64,000 nt of DNA from Tyto alba. Its lineage: Eukaryota > Chordata > Aves > Strigiformes > Tytonidae. The DNA lies in NCBI RefSeq assembly GCF_018691265.1, contig NW_024881272.1, forward strand, positions 20,201,323 to 20,265,322. Direction: 5' to 3'. The position numbers were made by a program, and so were the translations under genes. Below the pieces are notes generated by a model that had not been told where the DNA came from, ran no database searches, and was given only the letters and a program-made list of their open reading frames with translations. Positions 1 to 13,777 of this stretch are shown in pieces (position 1 is the first letter of the stretch; each line of letters begins with the position of its first letter).

Positions 1-3000
1 TATAATTACTTCTTTGTAATACCATCTTGAACTAAGACAAACCCTTCAAGAGACATTAAGGGAAGATATATTTGACTTCAGCAAAGCATATGTTAATCTG
101 ATTTCACTCTAAGAATAATATTGGAAAGAGATCTGAAAGTCAAAATCTACCCATACATTTCATAGATCTAAAGAAAATATTTCACAGTTGTCGTAACTGA
201 ACTTCTTAAAGTACTGTGTTATGTAAAAGAGAAATAAAATGTATGATCAGGAGCATAAAAGATCCCATATTTCAGGGTCCTGGTAGTATCAAACAGGAAT
301 TCATTCTGTCACCTCTGCTGTGTGGCATGGTCCTCAATCTTATTACAAAAGAACAAATAAATAAAATTAGACATATCAAGTCTCAGTGAAAGATCTAGAT
401 TTTGTTGATAGTTGACAGTTTGTTTGAGACCATGGCACACATGCCACTGGATGCTGGAGAAACTTTTGAAAATGGACGTGTGGAAGAGTTCCTCTAGCTA
501 GCAGTCCTTGGTGTGAAACTCGGTATGGGACTTCAATGTAGTTGACATTCAAGGAGGAACAAGACAAAAACATGACAAATCTTTTTTGTGTCCTGCCTAA
601 CTTTTCATTGAAGAAGACACATGAGGTTTGTTTCTACAACAGGAATTAATCACTTAGCTGACCTGTTGCTAGCCACTAATAGTTAAATACTCTCAAAGCA
701 AAATTCTGTCAGAGATAGCAAGGACTAGAAGCTGTTCAGAAACAATGAAGATGAAGGAAGGCTGTGGCTGAACACCACATCTCCAATACAGATAAGAAGA
801 ATGAGGAGTATCTTATTGTTTGGTTAAGCCCTGTTAATTGCCCTCATTTCAGTGTCAAAAATTTGTTTTTCTCCATTTTTTTATCTCATGTGCTTACTGT
901 TTTTGATTCAGAGCTCATCCTGTTTAAGTACAAGTGTTACTTTCATGATCCAAATTAACTTCCTGAAATGAGAAAGCAAAAAAAAAAAAAGACTATTGTT
1001 TTCCTGTTCAGTTCAGACTGTGATTTCATTAACTTCATGACAAAACTGTGCTTTTAACACCAGTTACCCTAGTTGTCATCCAGTCAGTGTTTCTCTGCAC
1101 GTTCAGAGCTTCTCAACAAATGCAGGAAATACTTGCTACATGCTGCTGGCAACACCAGGAGCTGCAGTCCCCCAGTCTCTTTGATGCAGCAGTATCATGC
1201 AGAATGTCAATTACTTTACAATTTCAGGCTTTGAATTGGTTCCTTGGTAAGCAAAAACTTGCCCTGCTGCACTGACAGTGTAAGTAGGTAATCTGAATAA
1301 CAGAGAGGTGATCAGAGTTTTACTTTAAAAAAAATTTGAAGTCTTTTCCCCACTCTTCTTGTGTTTTACATACAAATTACCAAGACCTTACTGATCTGCT
1401 GGTGGAATTCTTCTGATATAAAAGTTGAATCTTATCTCTCAGCTTTAGAAAATCTACAGCAATTTTATTATCTCTCTGTTTGGACATTGGTTTGCAGGAA
1501 ATCCAGACATGTGTCAGTAACATAATGATGTCAGATACCTACTTATCCCAGAAAGTTAGCTTTGCATGACATCAATTCCTAGTACCTGTGCTTCTGGAAG
1601 GACTGTGGCAGTTTAGTAGTATCTCTTCCAAAAGCAAGTCAAATGAGGGTGCTAAGACTACAAGAAGAACACTATGGCATTGGACTTCCCATGATGTCAT
1701 CACATTTAGTACATAAAACATTCAGCAGTATGTAGCAAAGACGTAGTTGTGATCTCTAACATTTCAGATGATTTTCAGTGCTAGTGAGAACACAACCAGA
1801 AAGCTTAAACTGACATCAGACTGGTTTCCCCCTAAAATGCAAATGATTTCTACATTTCTCTAAAGGCTATAAAAATCTGAAACCCTTCCAATGAGGTTTA
1901 GACTTGGTTTGTGAAGCCGACTAAATTCAGGGCATCCTCCCTACTGGTCATCCAGTGAAAGTATCAGTAATTCATGTAATAGGTTAGTAGGAGAGAGTAC
2001 ATTTTAAGACTTTCTTCTGCCTGCATAGTTGCCATTGCAACATTGATACAGCACTTGTGGGGAACTCAAACCTAGGATTCAGTTGAGTCAACTGCTGAGA
2101 CTGGATCACTGAAAACTTTATGATAAAATCTGGTTTTAGACACTAGTATACTCTAAATTCCCTGACTGTTGTGAGTGCTACTGCTTATGTATTGTAGTTT
2201 TCTCTGGCTATACATGCCTTTTCTAAAGGTCTAAAAGGGTAGCGTTCCACCGAGTTCACATTTCTTCTTTTAATTTATGCATGTGTATGTACATTGCTTT
2301 TCTCCTGCAGTTCTCTAAGAGTTTTATGGCCCATTACTGCGTGAATAAAATGTGTGCAGATTTTGCAAGCCTCTGCCAGAAGATGTTTATTACTCTCATC
2401 ATTCTTACGAAAATCATGTTCCAGCAGGTTCAGGCAATGTGCAGAACATGGCACATGTGTGAATTGGCTATTTCACACTACACTTACAATATCAGCAGCA
2501 ATAATAATGCCGGGGAAGGGGCCTTAGGGAAGGGGATAGACCTTACATTAATTTGGTCATGAAGCTCTGATATGTGATCTTCGTTAAACCCAGAGGTGTA
2601 AAGAACAGTTAGCTTATTTTCAAAAGTTACTATCAATTACTGAGGGAGGTGACAAGCCAAAGTATTAGTGCAGAAAACAGCTTGCCAGTTTGTCCATCTT
2701 TTACCTATTTGGGTAGTATGGTTTTAGTCTATCTCAAGGGTTGGGTTACTGAGTGAGAGACGGTGCTTTAAAGAAATGTTTGATGTTGCATAGACAGAGA
2801 AGGAAAATACACTCCTCACTGCTTTAAGCTTCTCTTGTACAGCAGTGAGTATTGGTGGTAAGTGTGACACGGTCACATTGCTGGTGTGAATGTTTCAGGC
2901 ATGCTGATCAAATGGTTTCACGTAGTAAAAGAACCAAGATATATCTTCTCCTCTTTGTTGTGTTAACGGTAACAGTACTGGAGGCACGCCTATTGTTTAT

Positions 3001-5216
3001 CTCCTTCATTCAGTTCACAGTTACTGCTGCTTGCTCTGGTATACTTTTCATTTTCCTTTGCAGTTGCTGCACAGCTCGTCTTCTGCTTTTCTGTGCAGTG
3101 AGTACCTTTTCTGTGTGCTCTGCTTGAGACACAGACGACTGCATAGTTTAGGATGATTTCTTATGTTTCAGCACAAGTTTCTTGGATTTTTTTTTTTAAT
3201 ATTTTAGGAAGTTTAAGTTTTTATTGTTTATGCAAATTAATTGGTAGATGGTGAAGCTGAAGGGACCAAAGTGATCAGTTATCATAAATGGCTTAATATA
3301 TTATCAGAGACCGCAGTACTGGCACATAGCTTCTTGCCACTCCATTCTCCTGATTCATATTCAAAAATGCAGATGTTTTCAAGAGCAAGGAGAAAGTATT
3401 TAGATTTCTGCTTTTTCCTCATAAAAGTATCCATGGCTTTCTTCTTCACAAAGTCCTTTGGCCAATACATGTGTAAGCAGACACCTAGGGCAATCTGAAA
3501 AACTAAAAATCATCAGACTAGCAAAATAGTTTAAAAAAAAAAAATTCAGACAAACTCTGATGTCTCTAATATTGCTCTTACCTAGGCATTTGTCTTGCTC
3601 CTAATGTTCAAGACTTAGAATCACCCTGGAAACTCCTTTTCTAATGTTTGGGTTCATGACTGGCAGTACTTCTTACATTTTCCATCTGTTCCCTCTGATC
3701 CCTATTTTTAAGAGGTGTCATCTCTGTATTTCTAAAAAGAAGGGTAACTTTCACGGTTAGAGAAGATTTCTCCTTACCAGCACAAAAAAATTAGTAACTA
3801 TAAAATCTTAGGTTAAATTTAGTTATCCAAATTTCACTTTTGTGAGTGTATGAAAGTTCCAGTCAAGAGGGAGGTCTTGTTAATCAGGTGCTTTAGAATA
3901 ATACTCCTAATTTGAAGACTCTACAAGGTAAATTAAGAAAACCACAAATGGAATAACCAGTAGGTTTCAATTCCATCTAGTTATCAGATTGAAAACTGTT
4001 CCTTTATTTATAATTTCTCATCTTCAAGTCAGTATCTAATCTATGGCATTGTTTGACTTCAAGATCTAGTTTCTTTTGTCAAAAGCTTTAGAAGCCCATA
4101 TCAATATTTGCTGTTTCTTTCTCATTCAGTTTTGTTTACAATCCCCAAAGTGCTAAATAGATGACAGTGACACATCTTCCTTTGTAGGAGCTGTTCTTGT
4201 TTGTCCCTAACGTGTAATTTATTCTTGTTGCAGTTGTTTCAGCACTTTTTTTAAAAAAAACCTTACTAGTGCTTAACTTCCAGATTCACCCTAATACCTT
4301 TCTGAAGGATAAACACAAATTAACAATGCCCCAAATTCCCCTGCAGTAGTACGTAATTTTAGGTTGATAACTTTTTCTGTATTCAGCTCAGCCATTTCAT
4401 TCTCAAGTTCCCTTAAGGTGTCTGCATGAAGATTAGCTTGTCTATATGTGTTGTTGCACTTAGTGTGTATTTCCTCCTGTAACCAACCCCAGTCTATGGA
4501 TATGGCTATTTCTGAGAGGACGTTCTCACTCCCAGATGCAGAACCTTAGCTGACTATGTCCTAGCTACATATCTGGAGCAGACATGCACTATACCAAGGT
4601 AGGAAAACTATGAGGAACATGAGGACCAGAACTGTGGAACTTGATGCAGAATGCCTTGGCCCTGCACTCCGGAAATAACTGTTACGAACGTCATATATAC
4701 CAGTATGGAATGCCAGTGAAATAAGTCATGAACCAAACAGAAAGTATGTACCACCAATTTCAGGATATTTCACATGAATGAATCAATAATTTATACATAA
4801 TGAACAGATCAGCCTAAGGATAAACAGCCAGTTGGCAGGCATAAAGAGGGAATAACTTACACCCAAAATGATCAGGAAGAAGCCACTAGCAGGTTTTTGA
4901 GAGCCCGTATATCTTTTGACTGATAGGTGTAACAGGGTGGAGATGATACCCAAGACAGCTGGTCAGCAGAGCCAGCAAGAACATTTATGTTTGCATCTCA
5001 GACTAGAATTCAAAATGAACATACTCTTGGGTCAGGTAAAATAAAATTACTGATCACTGGCAGTGGCATTCGGGAGACGGGTTATGTTTGTTAACCTTAA
5101 CCTTTGTCTCCAGTGTGTCAAATACATCTTGAAATCCCATGTAACGAGAGTAAGCAATTAGAAAAGTATTCCATCGGTAATTAGAAAACTTTAATTGAAG
5201 CCAGATTAGACTAAAA
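1..5216. other. Unique AT-rich DNA, no gene seen
   Basis: No recognisable gene, RNA or transposon. Open frames here are 62-93 codons, lack family motifs and overlap one another on both strands, as expected by chance. A 13-base A run lies at 978-990. Frames at 2281-2562 and 2852-3127 were read by eye and match no family I know. Confidence 0.6.
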
Positions 5217-5268
5217 TTGGGTTTTACTTGTGACCTTTTGTGACCTTGGGTTTTACTTGTGACCTTTT
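5217..5268. repeat. 23-bp direct repeat, period 29
   Basis: The 23 bases at 5217-5239 recur exactly at 5246-5268, separated by 6 bases that themselves repeat part of the unit (TGACC). This is a local tandem duplication, probably from replication slippage. It has no coding content. Confidence 0.9.
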
Positions 5269-5765
5269 ACTTTTGACCTATCCAGTGCTATAGTTAACAG
5301 TCTGATCTTGAGACTAGGTAATTTCATATCTGTTTTACAAAAAATATTATCTTATTTTTTTTGATAAGTTTAGTCAAAGTGTAAGTTGCAAACTTGGAGT
5401 GCTCTCATCTCCAGGGAGGGAGAAAATCCAAAACAGTTCATGGAGCCTCTGGGGTATATTTTCTGTCAAGGTGATAAGGAACACCACAAGGGTATGTGTT
5501 GCCAAATGCCTGCTCTTGCAAGAGAAGAAAAGGAGAGAGACAGCTCACAGCCCTAGACATACCTCTGACATTCTCACATTAGGTGCACCCTGCTTCAGTT
5601 ACTCTAGAGGGAGATAGTTGTGCCAGTTATTGCCTCTGTGCAAAGCCTCCTGACAAAAATATTTCAGTTGTTTTGGACTTAGTTTCTGTCCCTTTGTGGT
5701 TCCCTTTATTTTCTATTATTTTAATGAGTCAGCTTCCCTGTCTTCTGGATTCTTAGAATTGAAAT
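5269..5765. other. Unique DNA, no gene seen
   Basis: Contains one 72-codon frame (5399-5617) with no recognisable domain. No repeats or RNA genes seen. Confidence 0.5.
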
Positions 5766-5877
5766 ATTTTTATTTTATTATTTTATTTTATTTTGTTATT
5801 TTATTTTATTTTATTTTATTTTATTTTATTTTATTTTATTTTATTTTATTTTATTTTATTTTATTTATTTTATTTTG
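5766..5877. repeat. (TTTTA)n pentanucleotide microsatellite
   Basis: A run of 13 perfect TTTTA units occupies 5799-5863, flanked on both sides by imperfect copies with single-base interruptions (a G at 5795, shortened units on each side). The unit has no stop codon in the plus-strand frames, so it opens a 122-codon frame at 5696-6064 rich in Phe, Leu, Ile and Tyr. That frame is a repeat artefact, not a gene. Confidence 0.95.
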
Positions 5878-8800
5878 CTTTCAATATGCAAGTTTGTTCT
5901 TAGTTTTCTTTAGCTCCATCTTTCTGTATCAGCTATTTTTTTTGCTCTTTTTGCTGGTCATGAATAAAGGCAGTAATACCCCCACAGCAGTCAGTTCAAA
6001 AATGCCTCTTCTAAACTTTCCGAGCCTCTCAGAACATTCTTTTGGATTTGTCCAAATTTTTTAGCTACAGCGGTTGCATCCTGGTTTTTAGATCTCCTTG
6101 GTAAGCTATGCTGAAGTCGCAGTGGGAGCTCCCAGCTGGCCCTCCCTGCTGAAGGAAGGCAGCAAATGATGGCTCAGGCGTTAAGCACCTGGTCACACAG
6201 AAATGCAGAAAGCCGTGCACAGATGGAGTTCTGCTCATCTTCAGGCTGTAACAGTATTAAGCGATCTAATTTATATACAAAAGGGCTTGAAGTTGCCTGT
6301 TACTGCTGTTTTATTAGACTTGGTTTTCTCAGTGGGATCCTGCCCCATGACTGAGGATTGTAGATGATAGAACAATGCTCAGAATAAATAATGTATAGGA
6401 AAAATATTCAGACTACAGTAATGCACAGCAGCCTTATTTGCAGACCATGCTGTCATTGTACTAGTCTGCTTAAGCGCATGAGGACAAAGACCTCAGATAA
6501 AATACCTTGTGCAGTCAGAGTTCATTCCCTGATCAAGAGATGATTAACACAATGTTGCTTCTAACATCTTTGTTTTCCCTCATTTGGGTTTATATCCATA
6601 TGGGTATAATCGATTTAAGTGATTTTACAGTCTAGTCTTCCCTCTCTCTGTTATATTCTATATGTTTAAAATAGGGAACTTCCCCCCAACTCCCCTTATA
6701 TGTGCTGTGTTCCTTGATGCATGGTGAGGATAGCCAGCTCTGATGTAGGACTGCTTTGCTGTTTCTGTAGAGACATCCGTATTTCCCTGCTCCTTCAGTT
6801 CATCAACTCTGGCCTCAAGGTGCTATACTACTGCTTTGAGGGACATTAACTGCTTGCACCACATTTGGATCAGACACATATATCTAACCTTATCTTTGAA
6901 AGGTCTGGAGAAAATAGCATTGGAAAAGAGATCTTCTGTTCAAGTTCATGCCCTCCTGACTAGTTTGAATTAACACCCACTTAGAGGGGGTAAGAAGTCA
7001 AAAATATGCCTGGAAGGTTAAACATTAAGTATGTAAAGCTAGACTTCCAAACTTCCATAATGCGTGAAAATATGTATGTAAAAATATCTGAACAAAACCA
7101 AAGTTCAACAGTTAATACATTTTAAAGTGTGTGGATTTTAAAGCCTTTTTTGAGGTTCCCTTTTGCTGGTTGCCTTCAGGGGAGGTGAGACAAGTTTCTA
7201 ACCTTTGCAGCCAGCTCAACGGAAAACAGGGAAAGAAGAACACAGAGGCAGAAAGAAATCTCAAATTTCAACTTGTTGTGAGATCTTTGAAGGGCTTCAA
7301 GAATAAAAACCTTTAAAGAGAGCCCCATAGGTGCTACATGATCTGCATTTTGTTAGTCAGGTTTACAGTCATCACAGGAGACAGAAGTCACAGATTTAGT
7401 GCCAATACAGTCACCCCTCTTTTCAGCTGCTGTGTCTTTCCCTTCCCCTTCCCAGCTCTTAGGTTTGTAATTGAAAGCTCTTCCAAACAGTTCTTTGTGG
7501 TGTTTGGGTATCCACCCGGGATGCTTCTAATGACAGAATGAGGCTCAGCCTTGCTCTAAATTAATCTTGTGCTGGGTCTCACGTTTCATCTTGTCCTTCC
7601 CTCTGTTTAGGGAGAACTTGTCTGGCTTACCAAAAATACTCCTTTCCCTTCTTTTCTTTTTTTAGACAGAGTTTGTTAAATTCAGATCAGATCCCTGATT
7701 CAGTTCACAGCATGGCTGTTTCAGTTGCCTTGGTAAAATGGAGGGAACTGTGAACTGTGGCATGACAACAATTGGGGGGTGTAGGGTTAGCAGGAACTCC
7801 ATAATCTGCAAAAGCCTGCACACTGTTAAATCATAGCCTCAGTCCCAACAGTTAACACAAATATCTCTGATGTACCAACAGTCCTGTGTAGGAATGCAAA
7901 TTGTTTTTTACTTGTGCTGAGGTACAGATACATTCCTATGTCTCTATACCACAGGATGGTGAGAATCTTTGCCTTTGTTTTTGGTCAAAGATGTTCAGAG
8001 AACCCTCCTGATTGCAGTGCACTCTAATAAACATGGCATTGGTTCAGTATATATTAAATAGTGTCTACAAATAGCTCCAGAGTGGTCAAACCATCTGTTT
8101 AATAGCTTTTCCAGCTATCCAGCCCTTCTTGGTGTCACTTCATGAATTTCTAAAGTTCAGAGCATTAGTGAGACTGAGGCAGTTGAACATTACTTATTTG
8201 AGTAAATAAAATACCCTCAACAACTGAAGTTGTTTTAGGATCTGTGATTTTTTCCTGAATTTATCATGCCAGATATCACTTAGTCATTTGGTCCTGAATA
8301 AGATTGAAAAATGATATATGCGATTTGCTGCCCAGTGTCAGCACTGGCAAACCTGTGTGATTGCATTTGAGCTGAATATTTCAGCAAATAGCATAGCCCA
8401 GCAGCAATTGCTGAGCCCTGTCTATATTCTCTCTTTGCAGTGAGCAGGGATTTTTCATTTCATACATCATTTACAGCTTGCCACAGTGATTCTAGTCAGC
8501 CAGGATATATTTTCAACACAAAGAGAAGAAAGAGAAATATACATCATTTGTTGCAGAAGTTGGGCACATTGGGTTCAAATTTAATTACACTATAACATCA
8601 AAAGCTACACTAATAGACAAAAAGTCAACTATCCTTAACTCAGAGTATAATAAAATCAGTTTTCTTGTTGCTTGAGAGTTCTGCCTGAGTTTCGTGGGCA
8701 GTAATTTTGCTGCTTTGATATATTACATCCATAAGAGTCAGTGCACACACTTAAACAGGTACAGTGCATATGTCATCCATCTAAGTATTTTACAAAATAA

Positions 8801-10428
8801 CAGATGCCTTCAACCTTCTTTACAGAGTTGCCTTGTTAACGACACTTATTACTGCTAAAAAGTGCAGCTCCCATTCTTTTAGCTCCTGGAGAGACTGCAG
8901 GTTCCTGCTGGGCAAGACAATCAATTAGGAAGGGGGATCTCAGCAGGGATCCACCTACTGCAGGATCCGTTTGACCTTAGAGGAAGGCATGATCACTTCC
9001 ATTCTTCTCTTTTTTTCCCCACCCACTCTCCAACCAGCATGTCTGAATCCTGATCTGCAGTAGCTAAGGTAGACAGGGTTGATTTTATTAGTAAACTGAG
9101 ATGATTAAAACCAACAAAAACAATCAGCCTTTTCCTGCAAAATGCTGGAAAACTTCACAGTTTCTGTGAAACTCAGGAGATCTCAGTCATTCCCCATGGA
9201 TCTGTAGTAACACGTAAGAAACACAGGCCTTATGCCTTGATACCTTCTTTTCCTTTCTCATTGCAGCTTCAGAAGAACTTCTCATTAGAAACTAGAATGT
9301 TTCTTTCCATTTTTAAAGGCCTCCATCACAGAGATCTCTCAGCAATCATCTCTTAATTTCTGAGACTTTTGTAAAACTTCATTTATTGAGCTGCCATAAT
9401 TACTGAAGACTGTATAACAAAATATGAATTTGTCTTCAGTTGAAATGCATTAAAAGTTGAATTTGTGAGAAGTAGAATGTATGAAAGATATAAAAAAATC
9501 TGGAAAAACATTGGTATTAGATGATGTTGTGAACCAGGATGAATGATAGTAACTAACACAGTGTCTGGGGTAGTAAACAGAGCACTAATCCATTACAGTC
9601 ATGAGGGTCTGGGGATGCTGGGGTGCCCAATGGCAATTTTGGGATTGAGGAGTTAACTTCAGAAGAGAGAAGTTTCTGATAATTTCTCCTCACTGAATTC
9701 CCTGTACTTTCCCTTATAATGTGCTCCTTAGCTTTTCAGGGGTAGGTCAATTTACCATTATGTCCTTACCATTGCTGAAGTAAGCTTGGAGCACCTACTC
9801 TGCAGTGCAGAGGTAGGAGAGCAATTACTGCAAGTAAGCCTCATTATTTAAGGAAAAAAAAAATCCAGTGTAAAAAGATGGTGGTATGAGAGTATGGAAG
9901 TAGTTCATCTGCTTCCAAGGGACTGTGGAAGGAGAGCTTAGGGGCAGCAAGGCAGGGAGAAATGCACTTTTCATTAGCAAATAGTCGATGTGAGTCCTGA
10001 TGGAGCAATGTGTGGCATAGCAGAATTTTATTTCCATTCTTCAAATAGCGATAAAAAGAGAAATAAAGTGGAAAAGCCTTTCCTGGGATCATCTGTGGTT
10101 GTCAGACTTTGTCAATGTGCTTTTGACACTTCCTTTAAAGATAGAAAAGCAGGGAAAACTATGTATCTGTAGCCTTGACCTTGTTTCCTTGTTGGGGAAA
10201 CTGATTTGATGAGCTGTGTTTGTTCTTTCAAGTTTCATTTGTCAAAATATATAAAGTCATCACAGTTGTATGTATTTGACTTTAGGAGATTAACTACTAT
10301 AATTAGTAACAATACACTTATTTTATTACTTGCTTTGATAGAAGCCAAGGGTGTTTTTTTAAAAAAAGTCTTAATTTCAGAGTGAATTATATTAGGTTTT
10401 TGTTGTTGCCTGCTTGTGTTAAACTTTT
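5878..10428. other. Unique AT-rich DNA, no gene seen
   Basis: Only short frames (60-82 codons) with no family motif; the overlapping frames near 9825-10172 on both strands look like chance. No clear transposon copy or RNA gene was recognised. Confidence 0.55.
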
Positions 10429-10450
10429 GCGTGTGTGTGTGTGTGTGTGT
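10429..10450. repeat. (GT)n microsatellite
   Basis: About ten consecutive GT dinucleotides, a standard dinucleotide repeat likely to be length-polymorphic. Confidence 0.95.
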
Positions 10451-13400
10451 AATTAGAAAGCAGTAAATTACTTTATTTCTCTTTTGTTTAATTGAGTTAA
10501 TGATGTCTACAAAGAAACATGATACCAGGGTTTGTTTTTTTTTTCTGATCTCAAGAGGCTCTCGAGAATTTCAAATTTTGCCAGACTCAGAGCTGTAAGG
10601 AGTGCATCAAGAGCTGTCCTGACATCTCTTAAAAAATCTTCCACTTCATTGTTGCATAAAGGTGAACCTAAGTGGTACAGAAGACAGCTTGAACAGAAGC
10701 AGCCAGACTTGAACTAGCAGAGAGAGCATGTCTTGCAGGCTGACCCCTCTGTGTAAGTGGGTGTGTGTTTTTTCCTTGCTGAGAGGGCAAGACCCGTACA
10801 TTAATGAGTCATCTGCCTTGCTGGGCCACAGTTTTAAGAACAACATGCCTTCCTTTCCTTTTCATACTCTGCCCTCTAGAAAATGTAGCTCTATCATTAC
10901 TTATGACAGGAGACTCTATCATATCAAAGGATAAAGAAGTCGGTGATGAAGAGAGAATTAGGGAAATGAGAGGAGTTACAAGACAGAGAGCTTCATTAGA
11001 GGGATAAAAAAACAGGAAAGAGGAAGATTTAATGAGGCTCTTGTTTATTACTTTTGCTAATTTAAGAAGTCTTGCTGCTGGCTGTGGCACTGGAAGGTTA
11101 AATTGTACAGATACTTTCAAAATGAGTATTTCAGTGAGCCAGAATACAGGACTTAAATATTCACTTGCATTTAATGGGTAAATCTCAGCCTCAGACTGTG
11201 GGCATCTTTAGTTTCAAAAACCAGGGCTTCTTAATGGATAAACTGTGCTTGGCCCTTTATACAACAGATTGGTCTAGATTTAGGCTGCTCTTTTCTGAGT
11301 ACCCTCATTTGCAGGTTGTTATAGACTGTTTTTCCTCTTTTATTTTTTCCCATTTTCCTGTGAGCCCTGTTTCTACTTGGACACTCTCTAGTTCTGAATC
11401 TCACCACTGTCTGTGGAGCAGAAAGTGCTAATACTAGTCACCTTCCAAAGTAACTATCTTAACTACACTTACTGGTTACTTACGAGTTCTTACTAGCAGC
11501 CATAGAGCGTTGCCTGTAACTGCTCTGAATGCAGGCAGCGCTGGACACAGAGCGTGTGTATTAACCATGCTGGCAAGTCAGAGTCAGCAGAGCGTATCGT
11601 GGGCTGTAGGTGCAGGATGGATATAGCATCCAGTGACTGATCTCTGAGGTGCTGTGAGAGTGGTTCTGTCTTGGAATGACAGAAATTATATTGAACTTTT
11701 TTCTTCACTTCATGTAGCTTTGTTTTTTTTTCTGACTTTTCGTTTATTGAATTGGTCCATCTATAAATTAACACTTTTAGTATTATGTTTCCCAGCTAAG
11801 ATTATAATATTACGTTTTTACCGTGTTCCTTTTTTGTCACAGGTAGTTTTATGAAGAGTCCTCCATGAGTACACTAGTTGTCACTGCATTTTCCTTCCTT
11901 GTTTTTCTATTTTTAATATCCCCACTATTCCAGCTGGAAATGGCAATTACATAACTTTCCCTCTCTGTGATATAGATCAGTCAGTTAATATTTATCCACA
12001 GTTTGGAGAAGGAAAGTGTTATGCATGCACTGAGCACCTGGGAGACAGTATTAGATACATGTCTGTTAACAGATGTGGTTTCTTTAAAGTTCTTTCAGTT
12101 ACTGGTGAGTAGCTGCATCAGTTTTAGGGATTATTAACAGTAATCTTTATTTACAGGATTTAACTTCTTCTAGAAGAAGTCAAGATTATTTAGGCTTTTA
12201 GGCTGTCCAGTGAGTGTAGTTATTGTTCTCATGGTGGTTGTTTTTAAACTGATTTTTTGTGGCACAACCCCTAAAGTAGATGCTGTTTTACTGTCGTTAA
12301 GGTAGTTTATCTCAATATATGGCATTTATTTGATTTTCCGTAATAACTTCATGCTGATGACACTAGACCAGTCAAATCCTATTCACTGTTTGTGGAGTAC
12401 TGTGTGGCCCAGAGACATAGCTGCCTCCATGCGTTCTCCTGACCACTGGTACATGTCAAGTGGGATTTCAGTTTGGGGGAGAGAAGGACATGCCACTCAG
12501 CAGCTGGCAGGTGTGTACTCCTCATCTGCAGCCTGGTGCCAAAGACGTTCTCCATTACTGTGGGACCCAGCCCTCAGGTGAGCCTGTCCTCCCTGACATG
12601 GTCCAAGTGGAGACAGGGTCTTTTTCAGACAGGCTGGGTCATGAAAAGCTGAAGGGTTGATACAATGCTACTCCACAGTGGAGATGGATGTGCTATACTG
12701 GCTGTATTGATAGAGTTCAAGGGAGGCAATTTCAGTTATTAGACACTAACCGAAAGCTAAGATTTTCTTTTTTGATACAGTCTGTCCTTGTTCCTATTTG
12801 CTGCTATTGATACAGTAGATAGTGTTCTGTGATAACAGTATCATCAGGGAGAACCATGTCATGTCAAGAAAGACTTTTTAATATGATCACAGGAGCAATA
12901 ACAGAAGCACAAAAATATGGAAACAGCTATGTCATTTGAGCAGAAAGCTTACTTTTGCACAGTTACAGGTCTGGAAGAAAAGTTGCCTTTTGAAATACTT
13001 ACGTCCAGTGAAAGCTCTTCCCCCAGCTTTCCAGCCAAGTAGCTAGGAGTGTGACATCATGATTCTCAGAAGACATTATTAACTCAATTAAACTAAAGAG
13101 ATATAAAGTAAATTACTGCACCCTAATTATACAAAAAATCAATAAACAGTCAACAAAAACAATTATATAATTCACTCTGAAATTAAGAAGTTTAAGCCAC
13201 TTCCAATTTAAATCAAAGCCACAGTAATAAAATAAGTGTAATGTTACTAATTACACCATTTCATCTTCTGAAGTCAAATACATAAATTTTTGTTGTCTTG
13301 GTGTATTTTGGCATTTATAAGTGCAGAAATGGAATGTGAATGGGCTTGACTTACGCAGCAGCACAGAGAAGTACATCTTCTGTAGAGTGAGAAGCTGAGC

Positions 13401-13720
13401 CTGCAGCAATGGGGAAGAATATGCTTATAAGGAAGCTTCACCCAGGCTGGTAGGCTGTGCTGAGGTATGAAACTGGCACTCGGCATCCGTTGCCTGCAAC
13501 CTGTTCCTCTTTCCTAAAATGTCTTACAGTGGATTGATTAAAACTCCCAGATGATATACTCAGACTGTGTGTGATAATTGCTAGTGTTTTCTACATCAAC
13601 AAGACTGACAACAGCAGACTTGAAGTTCAGTGATGTTAAAACTTGTCTGTGACAGCTTTGATTTCAAATAGAACACAGTATTCTTTTAGACAAATAGTAG
13701 AGGGAGGTTTGGGCTTTTTT
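10451..13720. other. Unique DNA, no gene seen
   Basis: Two stretches were inspected closely. At 10532-10717 a 61-codon Ser/Arg/Lys-rich frame lies just after a T-rich tract ending in AG (an acceptor-like signal at 10529-10556). At 12330-12660 two overlapping frames of 83 and 66 codons sit in locally GC-richer DNA. Neither matches a family I recognise. A 103-codon minus-strand frame at 10809-11120 is also unassigned. All are probably chance. Confidence 0.45.
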
Positions 13721-13777
13721 CTTCTTTTCTTTCTTTCTTTCTTTCCCCTGCCCCTCTTTTTTTAAAAAAAAAAAAAA
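13721..13777. repeat. (CTTT)n plus poly-A tract
   Basis: Imperfect CTTT units at 13721-13745 are followed by a C-rich spacer, seven T (13757-13763) and 14 A (13764-13777). This is simple sequence; it carries no coding or transposon signal beyond composition. Confidence 0.85.

Noticed and set aside
5696..6064. 122-codon hydrophobic frame resembling a membrane protein
   Set aside because: Its core is translated (TTTTA)n repeat.
10532..10717. 61-codon frame after an acceptor-like T-rich tract
   Set aside because: Composition is Ser/Arg/Lys-rich without a recognisable domain, and no partner exon is visible. Kept only as a note.
12398..12412. TGGAGTACTGTGTGG resembling a CR1 reverse transcriptase block
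   Set aside because: Only about 13 bases match and neither flank continues as CR1.
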